48,712 nt of DNA, taken from assembly GCA_002894665.1 (NCBI GenBank), contig NCRB01000034.1, forward strand, positions 1-48,712, in the 5' to 3' direction. The notes under the pieces were generated by a model that was not told the DNA's origin, did not search any database, and worked only from the letters and a program-made list of their open reading frames with translations. The stretch comes from Salinivenus iranica. Its GTDB lineage: Bacteria; Bacteroidota; Rhodothermia; Rhodothermales; Salinibacteraceae. Shown one piece after another: positions 27,901 to 37,142 of the stretch. The translations under genes were made by a program, and so were the position numbers. The stretch's first letter is position 1, and each line of letters begins with the position of its first letter.

Positions 27901-29770
27901 GCTCTCCCTCTCGGGCCGCGTGCGCCTGCCGGCCCTCACGGACCCCGACGCCTCTCCCAGCACCGATCCGCTCGACCTGAACGTGGAGGTCGGGCGGGCG
28001 GACCTGTTTTTCTTTGAGTACATCTTTGACGAAACCATCGCTCAAGTGCGGGGCGCCACGACGGGCTCCATCCACGTGGGGGGGTCGTTTCGGGACCCAG
28101 TGTTCGACGCCCAACTCCAGTTTGAGAACGGACGATTTCGCCTCCCGCAGTTTGGGCTGTCCTATCGCGTTCAGGGCCCGGTCCAAGTCGACCGACGCGG
28201 GATTCACCTCCAGTCGGTGATCGTCTCGGACGCAGACGGAACGGCCACGCTCAACGGGAGCCTCCTGTTCAACGACTACGACTACTTCTCCTTCGACCTG
28301 TCGGGGCAGCTCGATGAGATTACCATCATCGACGTGGCCACCGCCGAGGACCTTCCCTTCTACGGAACCCTTCGCGCCTCGGGGGAGGCGACCCTCACAG
28401 GGCCCCTCTCCGACGCCACCCTGCGCTCGGACAACGCCCGCACGACGCCGGACAGTGAACTGTTCATCCCGGCCTCTCGGGAGGGGGTGGACACCGGGAC
28501 GGGCTTTATTGTCTTCGCGGACTCGACTGGAGAGATTCCCAATCTTCAGGAGCTTTCGCGCCGCGACAACATATTGGCCGACCGCCCGGCGGGCGAGCCC
28601 ACCTTCACCGAAGGGCTCGACATCGACATCAACGTACAGGCCGCGGAGGAGTCGACGGTGCATCTCGTGTTCGACCCGGTGGTGGGCGATGTCGTGACCG
28701 CGCAGGGGGAAGGGCGCATTCAGCTGCAGCGGCAAGAGGGCGAGTTTCTGGTGTACGGCTCCTTCAACGTGACGGAGGGCACCTATCAGTTCACCGCGGG
28801 CGAGGTCTTCGTCCGACGCTTCAACATCAATCAGGGGACGATTACCTGGGACGGCAATCCCACAAACGCGCAATTGTCCCTCCAGGCCGAATACCGGACG
28901 CGGGCCTCCCCGTCCGGCCTCCCGGGCTACAGCAACTACCAGGGGCGTATTCCGGTGCGGGTACAGCTGGACATCAGCGGGCGGGTGGCAACGCCGCAGG
29001 TGGACCTGAGCCTGGGCCTCGTGCGCGACGATCGGGGGGCCCAGGTGGGAACGCAAACCCTGGACGCCATCCTCAATCAGCCCGACCGGACCACCGAGTA
29101 CGCCACGAGCGTGCTGCTCACCAACACGTTTCTGCTCACGACGGAGTCGTTCACCCAGAGCGGCACCGGCGCCCCGGGCGAGAGCAACCAGGGCCTGTCG
29201 GCCGCGGGCAACCAGCTCGCGTTCAACAGCGTCTCGCAGCTGGTGGCCAGCCAACTCAATCGCTACCTCGGCGCAGCGCTCCCCAATGTCGACCTCAGCT
29301 TTGGCCTGCAGGGGGAGGACCCCAGCGACCTCGACATTATTTACGGGGTCGCCCTCCGGCTGCTCAACGAACGGCTCGTGATTCGGGGCGAGGGCGTATA
29401 CACGGGCGACGATCCGGAGGAGCGGCAGGTGGAGGGGCCGCAGGGCGAGTTTGTGGTGGAGGTTCGATTAACCTCCCGAATCAGCGCTGAGGTGTTTTTC
29501 CGGCGATCCGGCGATGAGCTGACGCGCGGCCAAACCTACACGCAGAGCACGGGGGCCGGCCTCTCATACCAGACGGAGTTTCCAACCTGGAAGGTGCTCT
29601 TTCGCCGCGTGTTCGGGTGGCTCCTGCCCGACAAAAACGACTCTTCGCCCCCACCCGCGGACGACGAAAACGAACAAGATCCGGTCGGTCGCCCGCCCGA
29701 CTCGACGGAGGCGCCCCCCGCAGACGCCGCAGACGACGGCGCCACCTCGTCCGACCCGGAGCGCGTATGA
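24959..29770 (+). CDS. tamB: TamB/YtfN-like translocation and assembly module protein
   Basis: Very large envelope protein (1603 residues) of the AsmA-like/TamB group, thought to bridge inner and outer membranes for lipid transport or outer-membrane protein assembly. The start is a GTG at 24959. One N-terminal membrane helix covers about 13-31. A long beta-rich repeat body follows (beta-taco fold in the family), and the TamB/DUF490 domain fills roughly the last 400 residues (including GNFN-like YGSFNVTEGTYQF and GYSNYQGRIPVRVQL). After the last beta strands the protein ends in about 45 acidic, proline-rich residues (from DKNDSSPPP), unlike the short C-terminus of E. coli TamB. No tamA gene adjoins it. 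The gene is followed by rnr. Confidence 0.9.
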   Translation: MSPPPESSSFPWRYVRWVVYVLLGGVVLFFGLTRTEVGRSALRQQIESIVSDQFAGSLHIESLEGSLLRNVVATQVTLRAPDGGPVVTVDSVRARPQWSALLGAELSVHTLTLIRPRATLHRTADSTWNFERALRRSATDSGGRALDFSFADIEIRGGSVSTQRTGPIPSAVREGWVYDYTQSRMEELSLRASVEWRTESKQVTLRSATLSLPDRDLALQSAEGTLTQTNGAWALDPFSLTLGNTHLQGQVDVAPSDSTRDALAVTLNPSRLDNTELHRLVPRLPLRDTVQVSGRLSGATDQFVLSDLRLSHGGSSLTGDGTIYGLPEMADLDLRLTEAHLHPDDLTTVWPQAPSARLQTLSLIEGSGSVLGTVQWRHRPRLAFNLESTLRARSPAGAVQGSLDVERTATALRYETQVRVDDLNLAPFTNRPDLESQVSGRIEFDGRGTSLARLAGTGRLSLSESRLGAARLADAELKLTAAEGRLRGAGYALQPAGGVLSIEGGLNVSGPRRRYNLSATANDLDLASWSPALPSSGLNATLSAEGEGNTWASAAGEAVLSVAPSTLQRGDSTVSMPAHDVSLTVARRTAPGPRVQLDGTLVTASIDGPVLSPEVRSTGRYWWAALRRAVQEEMTKPLADTAASSPLSPDTTGRDALQDQLASRPRPSSPLNLNATVAIHRMDLLRRWWPQFPRRADRLRSDLALTMDDQGIRASGTVSARSLDLGSQSITQVDGAYDLTASHDGPITETLQAEVALHADTAEIRGRPLVGPSVRLSLGDRSGRLQLQADKYGTAAPARLDATVDLRQSYNQFRIQTLQVGTAEGTWRLAAPGTVSVYSDALRFDSLRVENPTSSGSVPQRIEVDGIFSPRPADTLLVNTQRVSLASFSQLVGLQPPVGGQLNGSLALTGGWSQPQVQSRFRVGQLTFDRRVLGSLTLQSEFTPGRPDLTVTAELSPSPALDSLADANRSPDGVRTVEQNQLSLSGRVRLPALTDPDASPSTDPLDLNVEVGRADLFFFEYIFDETIAQVRGATTGSIHVGGSFRDPVFDAQLQFENGRFRLPQFGLSYRVQGPVQVDRRGIHLQSVIVSDADGTATLNGSLLFNDYDYFSFDLSGQLDEITIIDVATAEDLPFYGTLRASGEATLTGPLSDATLRSDNARTTPDSELFIPASREGVDTGTGFIVFADSTGEIPNLQELSRRDNILADRPAGEPTFTEGLDIDINVQAAEESTVHLVFDPVVGDVVTAQGEGRIQLQRQEGEFLVYGSFNVTEGTYQFTAGEVFVRRFNINQGTITWDGNPTNAQLSLQAEYRTRASPSGLPGYSNYQGRIPVRVQLDISGRVATPQVDLSLGLVRDDRGAQVGTQTLDAILNQPDRTTEYATSVLLTNTFLLTTESFTQSGTGAPGESNQGLSAAGNQLAFNSVSQLVASQLNRYLGAALPNVDLSFGLQGEDPSDLDIIYGVALRLLNERLVIRGEGVYTGDDPEERQVEGPQGEFVVEVRLTSRISAEVFFRRSGDELTRGQTYTQSTGAGLSYQTEFPTWKVLFRRVFGWLLPDKNDSSPPPADDENEQDPVGRPPDSTEAPPADAADDGATSSDPERV

Positions 29771-29854
29771 CTTTTTCATCCGGTGGCGAACGGTTTCCCC
29801 ACACCCGTCGTTACAGGTTTGATATCTGATATATTTTCACGACTGTATTGACAC

Positions 29855-32029
29855 GTGGCTTCACACGACACGACGACAAGCGCCGACGAGTTACGGCAAC
29901 AGATTCTCAAATTCCTCCGCGAGCATCCAAACGAGGCCTTTCGGTCACACGAAATCGCACAGGGCCTGGGCATCGAAGAAAATGAGCGGTACCTCCGCTT
30001 CTGTGACGTCCTGGCAGAGATGAATGCGCAGCACGTAGTGGCCCGGGACGGGCGGAAGTATGAACTCAAGTCCCAGACGACCCACCGGGTCGGCGTCCTG
30101 CGATGCAAGCCGCAAGGGTTCGGCTTCGTGCAGGCCGTGGACAGCGACGAGGAGTTCTTTATCCGCGAGCCCCACATGGGCGAGGCCCTGCATGGCGACC
30201 TCGTACGGGTGGCCGTGGCCGCCCGGGCGGCAGACGACAAGAAACGCGAGTGTGAGGTCGTCGAAGTCGTCGAGCGGCGGCGCACCCAGGTGGTGGGCAC
30301 CTTCCGCCACCGCGGCAACTATGCCTTTGTCGAACCGGACGACCAGCGCATTCTGCAGGACGTGTACGTCCCCTCCGACGCCTTCGGTGGGGCCGAGGAC
30401 GGCGAAAAGGTCGCGGTCTCCATCGACCGCTTCGACAGTCGGAAGGCCTCGCCCGAGGGACGCATCCTGCGGGTCATTGGCCCCGCCGATGACCCCAACG
30501 TCCGCGTCCTTTCGCTCGCCATGAGCATGGACGTGAAGGCGGATTTCCCCAAGAGCGTGGAGGAAGAGGCCGACGCGATCCCGGTCGACATTCCCCGCTC
30601 GGAGATCGACCGGCGCCTGGACCTGCGCGACAAACCGATCTTTACGATCGACCCAGACGACGCGAAGGACTTCGACGATGCCATCCACATCGAGAAGACC
30701 GAGGAGGGCAATTACAAGATCGGCGTCCACATCGCCGATGTGAGTCACTACGTGGAGCCGGATACGCCCCTCGACGATGAGGCCTTCGAGCGGGCGTGCA
30801 GCGTGTACCTGGTTGACCGCACGATCCCGATGCTGCCGGAGAAGCTGTCGAACCAGGTGTGCTCCCTCCGCCCCAAGGAAGACAAGCTGGCCTTCTCCGT
30901 GCTCATGGAGGTGACGCCCCAGGGCGAGGTCGAGGACTATGACATCCGGGAGACGGTCATCCACTCCCGCCAGCGCCTGACCTACGACGAGGCCCAGACC
31001 TACATCGACGGCGGCCACCCGAACGATCCCGCCGCCCCGTACGTCGTGGAGGCCAATCGGCTGGCGAAGCGGCTCACGAACAAACGGCTGCAGGAGGGCG
31101 CCGTCGACTTTGGCTCGGACGAGGTGAAGGTCATCCTAGACGACGACGGGCACCCGCAGGACATCGTCCGGAAGGAGCGCCTGGCCGCCAATCGGCTGGT
31201 CGAGGAGTTCATGCTTCTGGCGAACCGCACGGTGGCCGCTCATATCGGATCGCCCAACCGTGGGGCCCGCTTTGCCCAGAACGGTCAATCCGATGGAGAG
31301 CGCGAGCCGCTTCCCTTTGTCTATCGCGTACACGACACGCCGGACGGGGAGCAGATCCAGCAGCTGGCCGAATACGTGAAGCTGTTCGGACACGACATCT
31401 CCCTCACCGATGGCAACATTCGATCCGAAGACCTGAGCGACCTGATCGAAGCCATCAAGGGCCAGCCCGAAGAACAGGTCATCGTGCGGGCCGCCCTCCG
31501 GGCCATGTCCAAGGCCGAATACGCGGTTGCCAACATCGGCCACTACGGCCTGGGCTTCGACTACTACAGCCACTTCACCAGCCCGATTCGCCGGTATCCC
31601 GACCTCATGGTGCACCGGCTGCTGAAACGGTACGCCACCGGCGAGTCGCCGGCAAACGTCGAGGACCTGGCGGCCAAGTGCGAGCACTGCTCCGAGCAGG
31701 AACGGAACGCCGAAGAAGCCGAACGGGAATCCGTGAAGCTGAAGCAGGTCGAATACGTTCAGGAGCACGTCGGGGACGTCTTTGAAGGGGTCGTCAGCGG
31801 CGTCACGAAGTTCGGGGTCTTTGTCGAACTGACCGAACTCCTCGTTGAGGGCCTCGTCCACGTTCGCGACATGGACGACGACTACTACGTCTACGACGAG
31901 TCGACCTACACCATGCGGGGCGAGGACACCGGCAAGTCCTACCGGCCGGGCGACACGGTCACGGTCGAAGTCGTGGGGGCCGACGTTGACTCCCGCGAAA
32001 TCGACCTCCTGTTTGTTGACGACGAGTAG
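29855..32029 (+). CDS. rnr: Ribonuclease R
   Basis: Processive 3'-5' exoribonuclease that degrades structured RNA. It has 724 residues with a GTG start at 29855, somewhat shorter than E. coli RNase R (813) because the basic C-terminal tail is missing. In order: winged-helix domain (about 10-70), two cold-shock OB folds (about 75-240), the RNB catalytic domain with TIDPDDAKDFDDA (Asp cluster D266-D275), and a C-terminal S1 domain (about 645-720, VGDVFEGVVSGVTKFGVFVEL). Short relatives without the lysine-rich tail are common. It is 84 bp downstream of the tamB-like gene and may have its own promoter in the AT-rich gap (GATATCTGATATATTTTC). Confidence 0.96.
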   Translation: MASHDTTTSADELRQQILKFLREHPNEAFRSHEIAQGLGIEENERYLRFCDVLAEMNAQHVVARDGRKYELKSQTTHRVGVLRCKPQGFGFVQAVDSDEEFFIREPHMGEALHGDLVRVAVAARAADDKKRECEVVEVVERRRTQVVGTFRHRGNYAFVEPDDQRILQDVYVPSDAFGGAEDGEKVAVSIDRFDSRKASPEGRILRVIGPADDPNVRVLSLAMSMDVKADFPKSVEEEADAIPVDIPRSEIDRRLDLRDKPIFTIDPDDAKDFDDAIHIEKTEEGNYKIGVHIADVSHYVEPDTPLDDEAFERACSVYLVDRTIPMLPEKLSNQVCSLRPKEDKLAFSVLMEVTPQGEVEDYDIRETVIHSRQRLTYDEAQTYIDGGHPNDPAAPYVVEANRLAKRLTNKRLQEGAVDFGSDEVKVILDDDGHPQDIVRKERLAANRLVEEFMLLANRTVAAHIGSPNRGARFAQNGQSDGEREPLPFVYRVHDTPDGEQIQQLAEYVKLFGHDISLTDGNIRSEDLSDLIEAIKGQPEEQVIVRAALRAMSKAEYAVANIGHYGLGFDYYSHFTSPIRRYPDLMVHRLLKRYATGESPANVEDLAAKCEHCSEQERNAEEAERESVKLKQVEYVQEHVGDVFEGVVSGVTKFGVFVELTELLVEGLVHVRDMDDDYYVYDESTYTMRGEDTGKSYRPGDTVTVEVVGADVDSREIDLLFVDDE

Positions 32030-32067
32030 TGCCGTGTCAACCATGATTCTTACACAGAACGCACCCT

Positions 32068-32239
32068 GTCATCCCGAGCGAGCGTGCGAGCGGAGATCCG
32101 GGATCTATACAGCGGGAGAAGAGAGCACTCTGGGCTCTGCCCCCCCACAGGGCCATTCTTCCTCAGTCGAGCCCCATTGAGTTGGCTGGATCGATCCCGG
32201 CTCGGCGCCCCGAACGCCCTCGGGGCTTGGCCGGGATGA
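32068..32239. repeat. Possible dispersed non-coding repeat element
   Basis: The 250-bp gap between rnr and the DUF1015 gene has no convincing ORF. It begins with GTCATCCCGAGCGAGCGTGC, closely resembling a short sequence found repeatedly in many bacterial genomes (the GTCATCCTGAGCGAAGCG type). It is bounded by inverted TCATCCCG (32069-32076) and CGGGATGA (32232-32239), and contains the palindrome AGATC-CGG-GATCT (32094-32106). Only one copy is seen here, so repeat status is inferred from resemblance. Confidence 0.4.
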
Positions 32240-32279
32240 AACCGACGGAGAGCAGGGGCCCTCGCCCCCGGGCCGGGGA

Positions 32280-33536
32280 CTAGGCCGACGGTTTGCGCGT
32301 CGCCTCCGCGGGGACGTCTTCTGAAAAGTCGTGCACCAGAAGCCCGCTCCGCAGCTTCGGCTCAAACCAGGTTGACTTGGGCGGCATCAGGCTCCCCTCG
32401 TCCGCGACCGCCACCAGCTCCTCGACGCTGGTCGGGTACATGCTGATGGCAAGGTCCGCCTCTCCCCCGTCCACCCGCTGCTCGAGCGCCTCCGTGCCGC
32501 GAATGCCGCCCACAAAGTCGATGTTGTCGTCGCGTCGCGGGTCGCGGATGTCGAGGAGGGGCTCCAGAACGTACTCGCCCAGGCGAGCCACATCGAGCTG
32601 ATCCGCAACGCGCACGCCCTTGGAAGGCGGCAGCACGAGACGATGCCACTCCCCGTCCAGATACAGGCAGACCGTGCCTTTCGAGGCGGGCACAGGATCC
32701 GACACGTTCCGCTCCAACTGAACGTGCTCCGCTAGTGTGTTTCGGAAGGCCTCCGGGGGCGCAGGGAGATCGAACACCACCCGGTTGTAGGCCATGATGT
32801 GCATGTTGCTCATCGGGAAAAGGACCGCCGGAAAGAATTCAAAGGCGGCCTCGGGGTCGGTCTCGTCGGATCGCAACTGGGCCGCGACCCGACTTGCGGC
32901 CTTGCACCGGTGATGCCCATCCGCAATGTACAGGCGATCGAGGGCGCGGAAGGCCTCCACCAAGGCGTCCGGGTCGCGCACTTTCCAGATCGTGTGGCGC
33001 ACCCCGTCCTCCCCCTCGAAGTCGTAAAGGGGGGCCTGCGACTGCGTCTCCTCGAGAATGTCCTGCGCCGCATCTAGGTCCCGGTACGTCAGCATCACCG
33101 GCTCGGCGTGGGCCTGCTGGGCCCTGATGTGCCGGGTCCGGTCCCGTTCTTTGGCTGGACGTGTCTCCTCGTGTTTTACGATGGTGCCCTCATCGTACTC
33201 CCGAACGGACACACACCCGAAAATCCCCGTCTGCTCGCGCCCGTCCATCACGAGTCGATACACGTAGAGGGCCGCCTCGTCTTCCTGTTCAGTGTCGTCC
33301 GCCTCCACAAACCGACGAAGATTGATCGCCCCCTGTTCGTAAACCGAATCATCGTACAGATCCGTCCCCGGCGCCAGGTCGACCTCGGGCCGGGCCACGT
33401 GGAGGAAGCTCCGCGGATTGCGCTCGACCTGTGCCCGCGCCTCCTCGGTACTTACAACATCGTACGGGAGCGAGGCAATCTCCTGGACGTGTCCGGGGCG
33501 GGGGCGGACGGCGCGAAACGGGCGAAGCGTAGCCAT
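32280..33536 (-). CDS. DUF1015 family protein
   Basis: Protein of 418 residues using the ATG at 33536 (MATLRPFRAVRPRPG); the open frame continues upstream to 33644 but family members start at the MATLRPF segment. The conserved IASLPYDVVSTEEAR region and the RLYIADGHHRCKAA motif mark DUF1015. The function is not established in general, although the ADGHHR motif suggests a catalytic or nucleotide-handling site. It is a soluble cytoplasmic protein with no signal peptide, is acidic overall, and stands alone between rnr and the initiator tRNA. Confidence 0.9.
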   Translation of the reverse strand: MATLRPFRAVRPRPGHVQEIASLPYDVVSTEEARAQVERNPRSFLHVARPEVDLAPGTDLYDDSVYEQGAINLRRFVEADDTEQEDEAALYVYRLVMDGREQTGIFGCVSVREYDEGTIVKHEETRPAKERDRTRHIRAQQAHAEPVMLTYRDLDAAQDILEETQSQAPLYDFEGEDGVRHTIWKVRDPDALVEAFRALDRLYIADGHHRCKAASRVAAQLRSDETDPEAAFEFFPAVLFPMSNMHIMAYNRVVFDLPAPPEAFRNTLAEHVQLERNVSDPVPASKGTVCLYLDGEWHRLVLPPSKGVRVADQLDVARLGEYVLEPLLDIRDPRRDDNIDFVGGIRGTEALEQRVDGGEADLAISMYPTSVEELVAVADEGSLMPPKSTWFEPKLRSGLLVHDFSEDVPAEATRKPSA

Positions 33537-33763
33537 GAACACAAGAGCATCAATCTGAAAAGACGCAGGGAGCGGCCGATCATTCGCACGGGGTGCTCCC
33601 TGCCGAACACTACAGTGTAGGCAGGTCGTCCCCCTCCCCTCCACCCTCGACCTGTGGACATTGCGTTAATCTGAATGGGGACCGCTCAGGCCCCGAACAT
33701 TCCTCAGATGAAGGCGTCTAAGGAAATGCTAAATCGGAGAAAGCACGCCGAGGCGGGCAACAT

Positions 33764-33836
<73 letters not shown>

Positions 33837-33845
33837 CTGCCCCTG

Positions 33846-33892
33846 AAACGCCGATTCCGGGCCTTACGGCCGGGAATCGGCGTTTTCTTTTT
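33846..33892 (+). terminator. Strong Rho-independent terminator after tRNA-fMet
   Basis: AAACGCCGATTCC... and its inverted copy ...GAATCGGCGTTT form an 18-bp stem with one mismatch and a TTAC loop, followed by TTTTCTTTTT. It lies 10 nt after the tRNA. Confidence 0.9.
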
Positions 33893-33986
33893 GCCCCCAG
33901 TCCCCATCGACTGCGGTCTACGGGACCGGCGGACCTGCGGGCTCTCCCGGTGCCTCCCTTCCAACCGGGCAAGGCCCCTCCTGCCG

Positions 33987-34745
33987 TTAGAAGCGAATCG
34001 TAATCCCTGCCGGCATTGGGGCCGACGCTGAGGGGCCCGCTCGGTCGCGGAGCTGCGGGGGCGTCACGGCGTCTCCGATCTGATGCACGCCCCCCGCAAA
34101 GGCGATTCCCAGGAGGGCCCCCACGATGATGTCGCTTGGGTAATGCACCCCTAGATGGAGCCGGCTGAGGCCAACCCCCAGGGCCCACACCGCCCCCGGC
34201 CCAACCACGTACCAGCGCGGGTACGACAGGCCCCACGAGGTCACCAGGGCCGCCGACAAGGCGGCGTGCCCGGACGGAAAGGACGTGTATCCGTCCGCGT
34301 CCGACGATGCCCCATACTCCGAGGTGCGAGACGTCAGCGGATGCGTGAGATAGGGACGGGGACGTCCGACCAGGTGCTTTAGGACCAGGACGCCGCCGTA
34401 GGTCGTGCCCTGCGTGAGGGTGAGACGATACGCCGCCGCCGATCCGTCCCCGCCCCGAACCCATGCCCCTGCCCACGAGAGGGGCACGGCCCCGTAGAAC
34501 ACCGGCCGCGCCGAGGTGTGCGCCCAGCGAAGCGGCCTGGCGACGCGTTCGTCCGCGCAGTAGACCGACTGGAGCCCCCGGGCATCAAGCGTCTGCACAG
34601 CGTCCGGCCGGCAGAACACTTCCTCCCCTGCCGACTGGGCCATTCCCGCTCCCGGCGCGAGCAGGACAATCGCCCCTCCAACGCACCCAAGCGCCCACCG
34701 TCCCCGCTGGCCCAAAAGACGCGCGACGCAAAGAAGGTATCTCAT
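33987..34745 (-). CDS. PAP2-family membrane/periplasmic phosphatase
   Basis: Acid-phosphatase-like lipid phosphatase of 252 residues. A signal peptide or first helix covers about 15-37 (ending GMAQ). The three PAP2 motifs are visible: K123-x4-RP (KHLVGRPRP), PSGH at 157-160, and SRLHLGVHYPSD with R195, H201 and D205. The family removes phosphate from undecaprenyl pyrophosphate, phosphatidic acid or similar lipids at the outer face of the membrane; which of these is not readable here. The N-terminal half (40-100) is not typical and carries two Cys (FCRPDA, VYCADE) that could form a disulfide. It is 38 bp downstream of recA on the same strand. Confidence 0.9.
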   Translation of the reverse strand: MRYLLCVARLLGQRGRWALGCVGGAIVLLAPGAGMAQSAGEEVFCRPDAVQTLDARGLQSVYCADERVARPLRWAHTSARPVFYGAVPLSWAGAWVRGGDGSAAAYRLTLTQGTTYGGVLVLKHLVGRPRPYLTHPLTSRTSEYGASSDADGYTSFPSGHAALSAALVTSWGLSYPRWYVVGPGAVWALGVGLSRLHLGVHYPSDIIVGALLGIAFAGGVHQIGDAVTPPQLRDRAGPSASAPMPAGITIRF

Positions 34746-34783
34746 TTCCCGGCGGAACGAAAACGGAAACGAAAGACGCGCAA

Positions 34784-35839
34784 CTACTCTTCGGCCGCCG
34801 CCTCAGCGTCTTCCGCCTCCTCGTCTTCGGCTTCCTCATCCACCATCCCCAGCTCGTTCCGGATGGCCTCTTTGATCTCCGTCCGTTCGTCCGGATGCTC
34901 GGAGAGCCATTCCTTCGTCGCCTCCCGCCCCTGTGCAATGGTCTCCTCGCCGTAGGAGTACCAGGACCCCCGCTTTTCTAGAATGTCATGATCGGTCCCC
35001 AGGTCAATCAGCTCGCCGAGGGAAGAAATGCCTTCTCCGTAGATGATGTCGAACTCCGCCTCTTTAAACGGCGGTGCCACCTTGTTCTTCTTGACCTTCA
35101 CGCGCGTCCGATTTCCCACCACGTCCTGTCCGTCCTTCACCGCCCCAATCCTGCGGATGTCCATGCGCACCGAGGAGTAGAACTTGAGGGCCCGGCCGCC
35201 CGAGGTCGTCTCCGGATTGCCAAACATGACCCCGATCTTCATTCGGATCTGATTGATGAAGATGAGGGCCGTCTTCGTCCGGTTAATCGTTCCGGCCAGC
35301 TTTCGCAGGGCCTGGCTCATGAGGCGCGCCTGAAGCCCCACGTGGGTGTCTCCCATGTCGCCCTCCAATTCGGCCTGAGGGACGAGCGCGGACACCGAGT
35401 CGATCACAATGACATCGAGCGCCCCGCTTCGGACCAGCGTGTCAGTGATATTCAGCGCCTGCTCCCCCGTGTCGGGCTGCGAAATGAGCAACTCGTCGAT
35501 GTCCACGCCAAGCTGCTCAGCGTAGTTTGGGTCAAAGGCGTGCTCGGCGTCAATAAACGCACACGTGCCACCCAGTTTTTGGGCCTCGGCCACGATGTGG
35601 GTGGCCAGCGTCGTTTTTCCGGAGGACTCAGGACCATAGATCTCGGTAATGCGCCCCCGCGGCACCCCACCGACGCCCAGCGCCGAGTCGAGCGTTAACG
35701 ACCCCGTCGGGATGGCTTCGACCTGTCGATTCGGGTCATCACTCAGGCGCATAATGGACCCTTTGCCGTGCTCGCGCTCAATCTGCTGCACGGCCATGTC
35801 AAGGGCTTTTTCCTTCGCTTCTCCGTCGGTATTGGACAT
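34784..35839 (-). CDS. recA: Recombinase RecA
   Basis: ATP-dependent strand-exchange protein for homologous recombination and SOS induction, 351 residues (normal). Walker A is GPESSGKT at 69-76. Walker B ([12 protein letters not shown]) and the L2 segment ([17 protein letters not shown]) are present. The C-terminus is extremely acidic ([18 protein letters not shown]), as expected for a halophile and known to modulate RecA. The 166-bp upstream gap presumably holds its promoter, but I could not identify a clear LexA box. It is followed closely by the PAP2 gene. Confidence 0.98.
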   Translation of the reverse strand: MSNTDGEAKEKALDMAVQQIEREHGKGSIMRLSDDPNRQVEAIPTGSLTLDSALGVGGVPRGRITEIYGPESSGKTTLATHIVAEAQKLGGTCAFIDAEHAFDPNYAEQLGVDIDELLISQPDTGEQALNITDTLVRSGALDVIVIDSVSALVPQAELEGDMGDTHVGLQARLMSQALRKLAGTINRTKTALIFINQIRMKIGVMFGNPETTSGGRALKFYSSVRMDIRRIGAVKDGQDVVGNRTRVKVKKNKVAPPFKEAEFDIIYGEGISSLGELIDLGTDHDILEKRGSWYSYGEETIAQGREATKEWLSEHPDERTEIKEAIRNELGMVDEEAEDEEAEDAEAAAEE

Positions 35840-36005
35840 GAATCGGTGGTGGCGTTAGTCTGAAAGATGGATGGGAACCCAGGCACCCGGGCCGGGCCTC
35901 GGCGTACTGAGCAGACACGCACGGCGACCAAAGTCTAACGTGTGAACGGTAGCCCAGTCCCGTGCCCTTAACACATGCCCCGCACACATGGTTCGACCCC
36001 TCCCG

Positions 36006-36938
36006 TCACTGCACCAGACGGTTGTACTCCGATGAGTGCGACGGGTCCACCTGGGTGAGCAGGTTGTAGGCCTGATCACGAGCGTCGCCCCCCTCAAAAA
36101 CCGCGGCGAGCTCCTCGTATTTTGCCGAAAAGAAGAGGCTCAATGCATAGGAATCCGACACATTGCGGTTCACCTCCCGCAGGGATTCCAGGGCCGACAG
36201 CACGCGTTCTCGCGCCTGTTCCGGCTCGTTTACAAACTGGTCGAGCCCGTTCAGGTGATATTGATAGTACGCTCGCCGAAGCGGCTGGTGTCGTTGACTC
36301 AGGAGCTCGTTGATGAGCTGAAGGCGGTTTCGCTGACTGCTGACGGAGGACCACCCCGGATCCCCGGTGCCTTTGGCCCGATCCGCAATCTCGCGCGCCT
36401 GTTCAAAGTGCGGCGTGCCCCCCAGTTCGCTGAAGGTGTCGTAGTCGTATCCGAGGAGGAGGTACGCGTAGAAATCGAGCGTGGAGGTGAGCGGGTTGTA
36501 CTGGTCGAGATCGAAATTGAGCGACGTGCCGCGGCTGTACTCGAACTCCCAGTTCGCATCGTTCACCCGCAGCACGACGGTCGACTGGGCAGTCTCGTAG
36601 ATCGGCCGACGCGAGGACACGATGAGGCGAGCGTCGAAGGTCGAGAGGCTCGGGGCCTCCTCGATAATGATCTGTATCGAACAGGCAATGCGCTCGAACG
36701 ACTGGTACTGGTCGTCGGTCCAGTTTCGGGCGTTCATGTACTCCTCAATGCGCTGCGGCAGCTCATCGAGGTAACCGTAGTCCGATCCGCTCAGCTGGGA
36801 TTTGTCGAGCTGAACCGTGCAGGCCAACTCCTGTCCCTGCGCCGTAGGGACGAAACCAACGCTTGCCAGTCCCACAACCAGCCCGACGACGAGGCCCGTG
36901 CGGAGGCTACGGACAAGTGGCTCGAACCAAGGCAACAC
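36006..36938 (-). CDS. DUF4835 / PorD-like type IX secretion accessory protein
   Basis: Exported protein of about 310 residues. The track of open codons reaches an ATG at 36995, but a GTG at 36938 gives a more usual signal region before the hydrophobic stretch VVGLVVGLASVGF and the cleavage-like PTAQGQ. The mature part begins ELACTVQLDKSQ and contains YLDELPQRIEEYMNARNW and the YAYLLLGYDYDTFSELGG segment typical of DUF4835, a family that includes PorD of the type IX secretion or gliding apparatus. It lies upstream of recA on the same strand and is divergent from the PorV/PorQ-like gene, which fits a T9SS link. Role within T9SS is poorly defined in the family. Confidence 0.85.
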   Translation of the reverse strand: MLPWFEPLVRSLRTGLVVGLVVGLASVGFVPTAQGQELACTVQLDKSQLSGSDYGYLDELPQRIEEYMNARNWTDDQYQSFERIACSIQIIIEEAPSLSTFDARLIVSSRRPIYETAQSTVVLRVNDANWEFEYSRGTSLNFDLDQYNPLTSTLDFYAYLLLGYDYDTFSELGGTPHFEQAREIADRAKGTGDPGWSSVSSQRNRLQLINELLSQRHQPLRRAYYQYHLNGLDQFVNEPEQARERVLSALESLREVNRNVSDSYALSLFFSAKYEELAAVFEGGDARDQAYNLLTQVDPSHSSEYNRLVQ

Positions 36939-37142
36939 GGCACTGGAGACTCTGGGAAGAGAGATCAGCGCTAAAACCACCGGCGACAGCCACAAGTTTC
37001 GGCGCGGAGACAGCCCGCGCTCAGTAACTCAATCATAATCTTGACGGAACCCTCTTCTTTTCTTAATTACAAGTACATTTTCTGACAACTCTCTTCTGGG
37101 CCTTCCTCTCATTTCCGGGCCCCTCTTTTCTCTGTTGCCCCA

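Noticed and set aside
27617..29254. Long minus-strand open frame of 545 codons inside the TamB-like gene
   Set aside because: Shadow of the TamB coding strand; no family resemblance.
35840..36005. LexA/SOS box upstream of recA
   Set aside because: Searched for by eye; neither CTG-N10-CAG nor GAAC-N4-GTTC type sites are present, so nothing was annotated.
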